A stretch of 64,000 nucleotides of DNA from Glaciimonas immobilis (lineage in GTDB: Bacteria; Pseudomonadota; Gammaproteobacteria; Burkholderiales; Burkholderiaceae_D): assembly GCF_011947285.1 (NCBI RefSeq), contig NZ_JAAOZT010000007.1:422120-486119 (forward strand). The letters are read 5' to 3'. A program made the translations under genes and the position numbers. Positions 37,801 through 46,098 of the stretch are shown here, piece after piece. Numbering within the stretch: the stretch's first letter is position 1; the number at the start of each line of letters is the position of its first letter. The notes beneath the pieces are model-generated. The model had not been told where the DNA came from, made no database searches, and worked only from the letters and a program-made list of their open reading frames with translations.

Positions 37801-37915
37801 GTCCGAAATGCAACAACCATTAGCCATAGCGATCATTTCAGGATTGATCGTGCAATTACCTCTGGTGTTGTTGGTAATGCCCGTGTTGTATAGCGTCATT
37901 GGACGTAAATCATAG
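34871..37915 (+). CDS. RND efflux permease (HAE1-type)
   Basis: The 1014-residue inner-membrane pump has the 12-segment RND layout with two large periplasmic loops. Segment 4 carries GLIIDDAIVMIEHIVRRL, with the adjacent Asp pair of proton-driven HAE1 drug pumps in place of the DxxxDxxxE pattern of metal pumps. The C-terminal half has the conserved NRMRPIVMTTITAILTLLPL. It probably exports drugs or other amphiphiles. The substrate is not predictable. No dedicated repressor is adjacent. Confidence 0.94.
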   Translation: MIGQWTQNHRRSILFLLAILAVGGMLAAFKLPISLFPTVDFPRVVISLDAGDQPPEQMEMLVTRPVEEAVRRVPGVRTVRSTTARGTAEVSINFDWGLDMASATLQVNAATAQIMSQLPTGTVMQARRMDPTVFPIIAYSLTSKTVTPTQLRDLAEYQLRPLLTGVNGVAQVQTTGGALEEYQVNVDPQKLLARGLSQDDVSRALTSNNVINVVGRLEDHYKLFLVMADSRLQNIEQIRQTIVSSGGNGVVRVADVAEVLHATVPQWIRVTADGKDAVLLSVYQQPGSNSVQIATDIKSKLAQYKLPAGVHLANWYDQSELVTASATSVRDAILIGIALAALVLFIFLRNVKITLIAIIVVPAVLATTVVLLWLLDMSFNIMTLGGMAAAVGLIIDDAIVMIEHIVRRLQAKAAQAHSVEKTVTDAALEFFRPLLGSSASTLVIFIPLAFLSGVTGAFFKALSTTMAAGLFISFLITWLAVPILAAHFLTDKDVSQDHDGRLTLWMHKKYERLMMRFLNRPALILLLLLPLIGIGYLGYQHVGSGFMPAMDEGGFVLDYYSEPGTAVTETDRLVRQVETIIRANPNVLTYSRRTGTGLGGGLGEPNHGDFFVKLKSGTRQPVDLVMDQVRNRVEHEVPGLRVEMAQLMEDLIGDLTAVPQPVEIKIFSADPKNLSGIARTVAARISKINGLVDVKNGINPSGDALRVHVDPVKAMQEGLDPAAVSKMLSDSINGNVATQMLSGVKAVGVRVWLPQSMRNNDKDLGLLTVRSPDGHLVPLQKIATITSLTGQAEISRENLKPMIAVTGRISGRDLGSVIADVKIALAKPGLFPPGAYFELGGLYEQQRIAFQGLMTVFAAASVLVFLLLLFMYESFRLAGIILFTSLASVSAVFVGLSLTGIDLNISAMMGMTMIIGIVTEVAIFYFSEQQELINADPPLEWRNALIQAGKNRMRPIVMTTITAILTLLPLAFALGKGSEMQQPLAIAIISGLIVQLPLVLLVMPVLYSVIGRKS

Positions 37916-37984
37916 GGCTTACGCAAACCGTCTTGGCTGCGCTGCACCCACCTGGCGGTATTTCAGTACGGACTGCTCCCGCCT

Positions 37985-38726
37985 CTATCGATTGGTTTCC
38001 CAGGAGTTAGCATTGCCAATTGTAATCGGCGCTTTTTCGTAAAATGGAACGTAGTGCTCCAGGACATCTCGTATTTTTATTTCATAGGGAGAATTGGCGA
38101 TAAGTTTCATGAAATCCGACAATACGATATTGTTATACACTTCATAATAATCTGGTCGCTCTGTTTTCAAAACCTCATTAAATACTTTAGGACCAGTACG
38201 TTCAAAAATCTGTTCAGCATATTTTAGGATTTCTGTTTCCGAGCCGGAAATAATATTACCTGCTTTATCTCTGCGTAAAATAGGCCGTTTTTTATCATAA
38301 AAAGATTTGTCAGCATTATAAGTGTCTGTTATTTTTTGCGATATTTTACGTAGCACCGGATTTTTTGCCAGACTGGCAAAAATGCTCGTAACGTAGCCCT
38401 CAAATTTAAGCTTGGAATTTACCAGATATACTAAAACGTGTTGAATTTCGGGCTGCCCCTGTTCGTGCGACGGACATCGCTGGTCCGGCACATAGCATCA
38501 TTGCTACTAGCATGCCAGCTTTGAGAACACTGAACTGTGGCGCTGAGCTACGCCGATGCACGCCGCTTTCTGGGTGGAGCGAGCGGAATGAATGAAAGGC
38601 GTCGCTATTTTTTACTTTGCGTATTCTATTTATAAAGTTATTTTCTCTACGCGCTATAAATAATTCGCTGTGGGTTTTAAGTGCGTAGGCGTGATGTGAT
38701 TTGTATGACGATGTACGAAATGGCAT
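37985..38726 (-). pseudogene. secreted protein gene, probably frameshifted
   Basis: Two overlapping minus-strand frames look like halves of one gene. The upstream frame (38726-38406, 106 codons) carries a signal-peptide-like segment, VLKAGMLVAMMLCAGPAMSV followed by ARTG, and stops soon after. The downstream frame (38491-37985, 168 codons from a GTG) lacks a good start and encodes a hydrophilic protein (SKLKFEGYVTSIFASLAKNP... to the end NANSWETNR). A +1 shift near 38440-38475, close to a GGGG run, would join them. I do not recognise the family. Alternatively the two are separate genes. The region is AT-rich compared with the pump genes. Confidence 0.45.
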
Positions 38727-39150
38727 TTATTCGCTTAATTTTTTACGATATCTATCGGGAATAAAACTGTACCAGTATTAACGATTTTTTCTATCAAAAA
38801 AGCGCTATTTTCTCGCTGTCTCAGTGCGGCCATGTTCTGCTATTGCTATCAAAGGGAACATGCTCCAATTCATATCACGTTGCGCTTTTCAAATCGGGAT
38901 TTATCCTGAGGTTGGTTCACCCGCACCTCAGCATTTGGCATAAGCAAACACTGGCGTTTTTTTGAAAAAATTCCAGAATGCTTTGCGTGATAAGTGCTGC
39001 CCTGATCATCCCCCTCCATTGCCAAGTATTTGACACGATGCGCGTTTTTTAAAAGCCAGCGAAGGATGCTCCGCATACACTATCTGCGAACCAAGATGAA
39101 TATTTTCCCATACGGGTGACGCCCGCGGCGGCTGGATTAATTTGCCGTAG
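38727..39150. other. AT-rich gap without supported gene
   Basis: Short frames occur here, but none has a ribosome site or recognisable product. Poly-A/T tracts and uneven composition suggest decayed or recently acquired sequence. Confidence 0.4.
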
Positions 39151-39186
39151 GTGGCTCTCTATCCTGGTCAACTCTGGCTAAACACT

Positions 39187-39924
39187 ATGGAATTTCCACA
39201 GGTTAAGTCCATACTTTGTCGCCCCGCGAGTTCGCAGGACGCGACGTTAAACGGGGGGGGAAATCAAGACAGCATTGCTGGAAACCACCGGCCAAATAGC
39301 CTGGCTGCTCACGTCACCGTTGTTAGTCAGGTTGCGACCGGCACATTTTCTGCCAATTCTGTTGGCGATGAAAAGGAAGCGGGCGTACGACCTATGCCAG
39401 TGAAGCAGGTACAGAATCATTTTATGTGGGACCCAAGAGAGGTCCAGAAAATCATTGCCACTAAAAGAGGCACTGTCATGAGGTCGTTTGCCCGAACAGA
39501 AGCGCCAATCGGCAATGACGTACAACCCACGCTACACCAAGCAAAAGATGCGACAACGACGTGCATATACACAAAAATTGACGTCGACCGCACTGAGCAA
39601 TACAGAAAACGGACAATACGAAAACAGGCTGTAGCAGCGCACGAGGAATACTATGCAAGAGATGACGCCACCAAAGGAACCTATTACCTGGACCTGAAAT
39701 CGGCCGCAAGTTCCAATTATGTGGATTATGACAAGAGCGATGGAAAGGTCTACTCATCACGGGCGGGAGCACCTGACCGGCACACGGAAGTACGAGACTT
39801 TAGCAATCGCCGAGCGGCTTTAGCAAACAAGAGAGGCGACGTTTCCGTGCAAGCCGACGTGTCAAATCAAAAGGAGGACGTTACCCTAAAGCTAATGAAT
39901 AAAACGTATTTTCATCAGGATTAA
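39187..39924 (+). CDS. unrecognised effector-like protein, 245 aa
   Basis: The frame is open from GTG 39151, with ATG at 39187; neither has a clear ribosome site. I list the ATG form. The protein is very hydrophilic, has no signal peptide or membrane segment, and is rich in Ala, Thr, Asp, Arg and Lys, with several Tyr-containing acidic stretches (YYLDLKSAASSNYVDYDKSD). An eight-G run at 39253-39260 lies in the early coding part. Nothing matches a family I know. Position beside two longer Ser/Asn/Pro-rich genes suggests one functional group. Confidence 0.45.
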   Translation: MEFPQVKSILCRPASSQDATLNGGGNQDSIAGNHRPNSLAAHVTVVSQVATGTFSANSVGDEKEAGVRPMPVKQVQNHFMWDPREVQKIIATKRGTVMRSFARTEAPIGNDVQPTLHQAKDATTTCIYTKIDVDRTEQYRKRTIRKQAVAAHEEYYARDDATKGTYYLDLKSAASSNYVDYDKSDGKVYSSRAGAPDRHTEVRDFSNRRAALANKRGDVSVQADVSNQKEDVTLKLMNKTYFHQD

Positions 39925-40117
39925 TAAAATCTTTATCGGGAACCGATAGCAGGTTTACCGATGAATATTTACCTATTGAACCGCGCGATGCAATAGAGAA
40001 ATAACCTCACGACCAGCGGTTGATAGCGCACGCTTCATATTTTATTGCTAGCCGCAAGACGTGATCGATTTAGCTCTTCCTGGCTATTTAGCCACCTCAC
40101 ACGCAGCCCGTAACGAC

Positions 40118-40136
40118 TTTGCAAGTTATGTGCAAA
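40118..40136. promoter_or_regulatory. TTTGCA-N7-TGCAAA inverted repeat upstream of the 40.2-kb gene
   Basis: TTTGCA (40118-40123) and TGCAAA (40131-40136) are perfect inverted arms 7 bp apart. The site ends 47 bp before ATG 40184. The same element occurs at 41839-41857, 46 bp before the next gene. It is a candidate operator or activator site. Confidence 0.5.
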
Positions 40137-40183
40137 CCATGCGACGGCTGCAAAAATTAATCGAAGTTTTATGGAGAAATTCT

Positions 40184-41392
40184 ATGGTGACCCCAGCGGC
40201 AAGTTCTAGTTCTGCTCCTATTTTAAATCGTATACAAGCTGGCACTCCTCTAAATAACAAGGTGCGTGCAGGATCAATAAACGTACTCGACTTATGCACA
40301 TCATTCATCGGAGCAGGGCTATCGGTGTCGGAATTTTTCAAAAATAATAAAAATAACCACAACAATAATTCATTGATAATAGGCTCAAAAATTCGGAACG
40401 TGAAAGGATCAGGCGGGACCAATCCAGTGGATAAAAATAGCGCATTGAATAACGAAAATAGTAGAGAAAACGTTAATGGCGTGGAGCTTGTTCTAAAGAA
40501 AACATTTCGCAATGAGGGATATCTGGCTAGTATCAGGTTAACAAAAACAGAAGATTCCCGTAGCCTGTTAGCAGACGAAAAATCTGAAAACACTATCAGG
40601 TCGCTTGCTATATTTAGCAATGCGATGCTAACTAAAAGCGTGCCACTTAACGCCCTACAGCTTCAAACTTACCCTTTGCCGCCTACACCGATGGTACAAG
40701 AAAACTGTAATGTAAGGTTAGCAAAGCATGTCTCTTTAATCAATCAATTAGCGCTGAAAGATGACACACCCGTATTGTCGCCACCTACAAGTAGCGTATC
40801 AGCCAAAGTCAACGCGTCAGTATCAAATGGAGGCCAACCGGCAAATGCGGCGGCAACGGTGGAATCTCCAAATCCAATGCAGCGGTTTGAGGGTTATTCG
40901 TTCCCTTATCAAGATCCACTTTTTCACACCGTTGGTCTGCGCGGCAATGACACGCCTGTCCATCTCCGTGTGCGCCATTCGCCCGAAGCCGACGGATCAG
41001 GGCCGGTCGCGGCGGATAGTAATAACAGAAAAGTGCATATCTATGCGCCGGACAATTCATCCAAACCTGAGGTTTTCAGCGATAAAAATGCTCTACGCGA
41101 ACGAGTCGTGCAATCAAACCATGCTGATGACTTAAAAAGCTCTCCCGGCCCACTCTTTAACAGTGACGGTACCGCTGGTACTTCCAAATTGACAACTTGG
41201 TACTATACCTACGACGAGCAAAACCAGCTGACGCCAACCGATCTTGCACACAGTCCCCATAAAGAAGAAATACCTTCGAAGGTCGGCGATGGATCAAGCT
41301 GGGGCAGAGGAGCCGCCACGGCAGTCCGGAAATTTATTTCTGTTCCACTACAGGCTATTTTCGAGGGAATAAAATCGTTTTTTCGATCATAA
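40184..41392 (+). CDS. unrecognised effector-like protein, 402 aa
   Basis: ATG 40184 is preceded by TGGAGAAATTCT, a good ribosome site; the frame is open upstream but that part overlaps the conserved upstream element. The N-terminal 40 residues are rich in Ser, Ala, Thr and Asn (MVTPAASSSSAPILNRIQ), as in many type III effectors, with no Sec signal. The middle is Asn/Ser/Pro-rich. The C-terminus is an amphipathic basic helix (AVRKFISVPLQAIFEGIKSF). Composition is AT-rich and low in complexity. No domain is recognised. Export by a secretion system is a hypothesis only. Confidence 0.6.
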   Translation: MVTPAASSSSAPILNRIQAGTPLNNKVRAGSINVLDLCTSFIGAGLSVSEFFKNNKNNHNNNSLIIGSKIRNVKGSGGTNPVDKNSALNNENSRENVNGVELVLKKTFRNEGYLASIRLTKTEDSRSLLADEKSENTIRSLAIFSNAMLTKSVPLNALQLQTYPLPPTPMVQENCNVRLAKHVSLINQLALKDDTPVLSPPTSSVSAKVNASVSNGGQPANAAATVESPNPMQRFEGYSFPYQDPLFHTVGLRGNDTPVHLRVRHSPEADGSGPVAADSNNRKVHIYAPDNSSKPEVFSDKNALRERVVQSNHADDLKSSPGPLFNSDGTAGTSKLTTWYYTYDEQNQLTPTDLAHSPHKEEIPSKVGDGSSWGRGAATAVRKFISVPLQAIFEGIKSFFRS

Positions 41393-41838
41393 CTGGTTTG
41401 GAAAAATTCCATAACCATCTTCATACCGCAACATTATTATCATAATGGTGCGGCGCAAATCAGGGCGAACACGCTGGAAAATTAAAACCAGAATGGTGAG
41501 CTAAAACAGTCCAGGATAGAAATGGCGTTCACCTTGCGCACCAAGATCATCAGGGCGTGAGGCCGGAAATTTGTGACACGCTAACTGTCTGCAATTGATG
41601 CGTCTCGAAATCGCAAGCTTAGTCGGCGTGTAACGCTCCCTTGGGCATCAGCTTCCTGCGCGCTTCAGTGCCAATCAATATGCATTGCACTGGGCAGCCT
41701 TACTCCGATCTCTTGGAACTTACCAGATTTACTTAGACTTCTGCGCCAACGTCTGTTAGCACTCCCAAGCGCAAATTGACTTGAGTAAAAATGGGATAGG
41801 GTCGTAAATTCCAGGCCAGCCCTGTGTGCCGTCACAAC
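41393..41838. other. intergenic region upstream of the 41.9-kb gene
   Basis: About 450 bp without a supported gene. Its last 70 bp align with the upstream region of the 40.2-kb gene. No HrpL-type or PIP-box-type (TTCG-N16-TTCG) promoter element was found in it. Confidence 0.45.
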
Positions 41839-41857
41839 TTTGCAATCTACGTGCAAT
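41839..41857. promoter_or_regulatory. TTTGCA-N7-TGCAAT inverted repeat upstream of the 41.9-kb gene
   Basis: Arms TTTGCA (41839-41844) and TGCAAT (41852-41857) match five of six positions as an inverted repeat and have the same 7-bp spacing as at 40118. The site ends 46 bp before ATG 41904. Flanking bases AACTTTGCAA and TACGTGCAA also match the other copy. Confidence 0.5.
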
Positions 41858-41903
41858 CGAAGTGAAGATTAAGCAACATAATCGAAATTTTAAAGAAAAT
41901 TCT

Positions 41904-43433
41904 ATGCCTAGCCCATTAATGATTTTTAGAACTACAATTCCTCAAGCATTTAGCCGTGCACGCGTTGTCACGCGTCAAAATAATGAGACGCGGGTAATAC
42001 CAAAAAGCATACTCGCATTAAAAATGGCGCTTACCAGAAATGGGGGCGGAATGATGGTGCCGGAACAGCTACAAAATAGCGTGTATGGAAGAAGGAATAG
42101 TGCATCGACGTTAAGTAAAAATATTCAGAGTGTGACGGGATTTAGCAAAGAAGTAACAGAACAGTTCTCTCGGATGATGAACGAAAAAAAACCTACGCCA
42201 TCTCCAGCGGTACTAACCAATCCCCTGATAAAAGCAAACGGGGGAAGTGCACTCTACACACCTTGCCCGATACCGAAGCCAATAAATATTGCGGGGAAAT
42301 TACCAGGCTTAACTATTATCAAAGGTCCACCACCAACTGTGCCGCCGAAGCCTGACCTAAAAAAGCTAGCCCTGGCTGGTAGGCTGTGGTCATCAGCACC
42401 TGCTGCGTCTGATACGCTTGCAGCCCTTAATATTCGAGGGGTGAAAAAAAGTGTTCCCTTGAAGCCCTTAAAGTTTGACGCCAATCATTCTCAATTAAAA
42501 AAAGAGCTTATTGAAACCTTTACGAAGATGAAATCTGAAAGTAAAAAAAATGGGCAGGAATATAATAAAATATTTGGATTTTCAGATACATCTAACTGGG
42601 TAGTGTCGTCGTCCCCATTCAAACCTGTGGGACCATACCGTACCATTCGTAAATGTTATCCCTCAGACTCGACGTCCATAGTTTATTCCACTGCAACGAC
42701 GCGTCCTCAGCACCCGGAAAACCCCTTGCTTCTGTCCCCTTTGCCTACAAGCGACAAATCGCGTCCGAATCTCCCGAAGTGTGATGGGAATGTCACGATT
42801 GATGCCGATCAGAGCGACAATTTTTTTCCTGTAAATAATCGTCAACAATCAAAAAGTACAGCTACTACGCATGAGGAGAAAGAGTATTGGGATAAATTAA
42901 TTGACTGTATCAAAAAATCTACACCAGGTTCAACGGATAAATTTCCCTACGCATATGTGATTGTTAAAGATGAGGGCAATGATCGCAAAACTAATATTTT
43001 TGGCAAAGATGACGTTTTGCATTATCGTGTTCCCCCTGAACTCAGGCCGGGTGTAACGGCGAGTAAAGCCTCTTTCAATCATGATGCACGCCCAACACCT
43101 GCTGATCGTCCTCACAGCAATATCACTTCACGTGCTGCCGATAGCCGCGGTAGTGTTTCTATTGCTTTCGATAGCAGTGAATATTCGCTTCCAGAAATAT
43201 CTCCAGAGCAAGGTGTTTTAAACAAACTGGATGCGATGTTGCGTGAGGCAAGTCGAACAACTGGAAGGTCGGATTCAGGCAGCACCTTCACAAGCTTAAC
43301 AAGTGAAGGATCGGACTCATACACTTCCAGTAATAGCGACCCTGCATCCACTGGCTCCTTAAGCGGTACATTGGGCCGTTTTTCAAAGAAAGTGCGTGGA
43401 ATTTTGCACGGAACAACATCGGGTTTTCGCTGA
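41904..43433 (+). CDS. unrecognised effector-like protein with SH3-ligand-like motif, 509 aa
   Basis: ATG 41904 is preceded by AAAGAAAATTCT, nearly the same leader as the 40.2-kb gene. The protein has no Sec signal and is rich in Ser, Thr, Pro, Asn and Lys. Residues 142-150 read PPPTVPPKP, which fits the PxxPxK class of SH3 ligands used in eukaryotic signalling. A Ser/Thr-rich stretch (RSDSGSTFTSLTSEGSDSYT, about residues 451-470) precedes a basic C-terminus (GRFSKKVRGILHG). No enzyme domain is recognised. A secreted host-directed role is suggested by these features but unproven. Confidence 0.62.
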   Translation: MPSPLMIFRTTIPQAFSRARVVTRQNNETRVIPKSILALKMALTRNGGGMMVPEQLQNSVYGRRNSASTLSKNIQSVTGFSKEVTEQFSRMMNEKKPTPSPAVLTNPLIKANGGSALYTPCPIPKPINIAGKLPGLTIIKGPPPTVPPKPDLKKLALAGRLWSSAPAASDTLAALNIRGVKKSVPLKPLKFDANHSQLKKELIETFTKMKSESKKNGQEYNKIFGFSDTSNWVVSSSPFKPVGPYRTIRKCYPSDSTSIVYSTATTRPQHPENPLLLSPLPTSDKSRPNLPKCDGNVTIDADQSDNFFPVNNRQQSKSTATTHEEKEYWDKLIDCIKKSTPGSTDKFPYAYVIVKDEGNDRKTNIFGKDDVLHYRVPPELRPGVTASKASFNHDARPTPADRPHSNITSRAADSRGSVSIAFDSSEYSLPEISPEQGVLNKLDAMLREASRTTGRSDSGSTFTSLTSEGSDSYTSSNSDPASTGSLSGTLGRFSKKVRGILHGTTSGFR

Positions 43434-43796
43434 AAATATTTTTAAATAAGTCTAGAACTTACACTCGAAGTCGCTCGCGCGTTTAAGTTATTGGGATTGT
43501 AAAGGCAGCGCAGCGGTAACCGTCTCAAGCCACCTGTCGCGTCATTTCAAGTAGCAATCTTTACTAGGTCTGGCTGCTATCGTTCGGGACTGCGCCGCAT
43601 CATTCGTCCTGCACCACCCAGTTTCTGGTGGTGCGTGACGAACGTTGCAGCGACTGTTTTCTCGCGGCTTCACAGACTTTTCACGTTGCTTCAATAGCGT
43701 TTGTGCTTTCCCATCATGTCATTGCGCTGGCGTGGCGAGTTTCAGTTCACTGTCCTTTTGCTGACGCTTGCCCGAACGGTCTACCAATTCTGAATA
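43434..43796. other. intergenic region with a hairpin
   Basis: The 363-bp gap between the effector-like gene and panC holds no supported gene. At 43611-43634 GCACCACC and GGTGGTGC form a strong hairpin with no T-tract on either side. It might be a weak terminator for panC or a relic. Confidence 0.4.
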
Positions 43797-44714
<918 letters not shown>

Positions 44715-44809
44715 CTAACATCTTGGTGTCGCTTAACGCTTCAATGTTTAGTCGCTAATTAGTCGTTATTGACGGGTATTGTCGCAAATGGTCGCCATTA
44801 AATTATGTT

Positions 44810-45661
44810 TTAAGAGGGCGAGTAAGCCAGGCGCACGTAAATAGGGGCAAACGGTTCAGCTTGCGTGATTTCGATCAACGTCTCTTTGGCTAATTCTAAT
44901 AGCGCGATAAAGTTAACCACCAATACTGGTACGCCGCGCGCAGGATCGAACAGTTCTGCAAACTCGACAAATCTGGCCGATTGCAAACGCCTCAAAATGC
45001 CGGTCATGTGCTCTCGCACAGATAATTCTTCGCGGCTGATGATGTGATGTTGCGTCAGTTTGGCCCGTTTGATGACATCGGCCCAGGCCGACTGTAGATC
45101 AACGACGTCTACTTCCGGCCATCGTGTAACGATGCTTTGTTCTATATAAATTTGGGTGCGGACAAAATCACGGCCCAATTGCGGCAGCTCGTTGATTTCG
45201 CGCGAGGCCAGCTTCATTTGCTCGTATTCCAGCAAACGCCGCACCAATTCTGCGCGTGGATCTTCGGCTTCGTCACTGTCAGTTTTTCTGGATGGCAACA
45301 GCATGCGCGACTTGATTTCAATCAGCATTGCCGCCATTAGCAGGTATTCGGCCGCCAACTCTAGATTGGTAATGCGAATCTGATCGACGTATTCGAGATA
45401 CTGCAAGGTGACCTGCGCCATCGGAATATCAAGAATATTGAAGTTTTGTTTGCGGATCAAATATAGCAGCAGATCAAGCGGCCCCTCGAATGCCTCAAGA
45501 AATACCTCCAGCGCATCCGGTGGAATATATAAATCGGAGGGCATGCGGAACAACGGCTCGCCATACAGGCGCGCGAACGCGACCCCGTCTACGACATTCG
45601 GTGTGGAGTCCGGCTGTCCCTCAACGGTGATCTGGCTGGCGTCTGACAAATTCTGCGTCAT
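44810..45661 (-). CDS. scpA: segregation and condensation protein A
   Basis: ScpA is the kleisin that links the SMC ATPase with ScpB in chromosome condensation. The 283-residue protein has the family opening FEGPLDLLLYLIRKQNFNIL after an N-terminal extension of about 50 residues, then the ANLELAAEYLLMAAMLIEIKSRMLLP-type segment (here NLELAAEYLLMAAMLIEIKS). The C-terminal winged-helix part contacts SMC. scpB and smc are not in the window. Confidence 0.93.
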   Translation of the reverse strand: MTQNLSDASQITVEGQPDSTPNVVDGVAFARLYGEPLFRMPSDLYIPPDALEVFLEAFEGPLDLLLYLIRKQNFNILDIPMAQVTLQYLEYVDQIRITNLELAAEYLLMAAMLIEIKSRMLLPSRKTDSDEAEDPRAELVRRLLEYEQMKLASREINELPQLGRDFVRTQIYIEQSIVTRWPEVDVVDLQSAWADVIKRAKLTQHHIISREELSVREHMTGILRRLQSARFVEFAELFDPARGVPVLVVNFIALLELAKETLIEITQAEPFAPIYVRLAYSPS

Positions 45662-45745
45662 ATTCTAGCTCACCAGACGTCAAGAATTGAAGATGTGAAC
45701 AAGCACACCGGAGGGATGTGTAATGCAAAATCCATTGAAGCGCTA

Positions 45746-45955
45746 TTAGTGCTCGTTTTGATAAACGTATGGCTGTTGCGCTACGCGTGAGTTATCCGTG
45801 CGTAGTTGGCTGTCCAGATCAATGGGTGTTTTGTCCCATAGCAGTGCACGTCCGGCCAATTGTTCTTGTTCCAAAGCGGGATTTTTTACCTTCAGTTCGT
45901 TGATAAACTGCGTGATCTCGGATTGGTAGCCGTTAAACTGCTTGGAAAATTTCAT
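45746..45955 (-). CDS. DUF3460 family protein
   Basis: The 69-residue protein (MKFSKQFNGYQSEITQFINE) matches the small betaproteobacterial DUF3460 family, found between scpA and metG. It contains KNPALEQEQLAGRALLWDK and is hydrophilic, with no signal peptide. Function is unknown. Confidence 0.85.
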   Translation of the reverse strand: MKFSKQFNGYQSEITQFINELKVKNPALEQEQLAGRALLWDKTPIDLDSQLRTDNSRVAQQPYVYQNEH

Positions 45956-46098
45956 TATATTTACCTATTTGACAACGCTGTAAAGTTAAGCACTATTTTA
46001 TGTCATTTCTATTGGTGGCGAGTCGTTTGTTGATTAACCGGTGTTAGCCGGGTAATTATTGACTCGCGACGCATGGCTAAGCTCTGCGTATGTCCGGA

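Noticed and set aside
38870..39076. Minus-strand frame of 68 codons in the island gap
   Set aside because: No ribosome site, no recognisable product, and it lies in decayed-looking sequence.
39939..39944. GGAACC hexamer upstream of the 40.2-kb gene, as in HrpL boxes
   Set aside because: No CCAC half-site follows at 15-16 bp.
41393..41903. PIP-box search (TTCG-N16-TTCG) upstream of the effector-like genes
   Set aside because: No TTCG pair with proper spacing was found before either gene.
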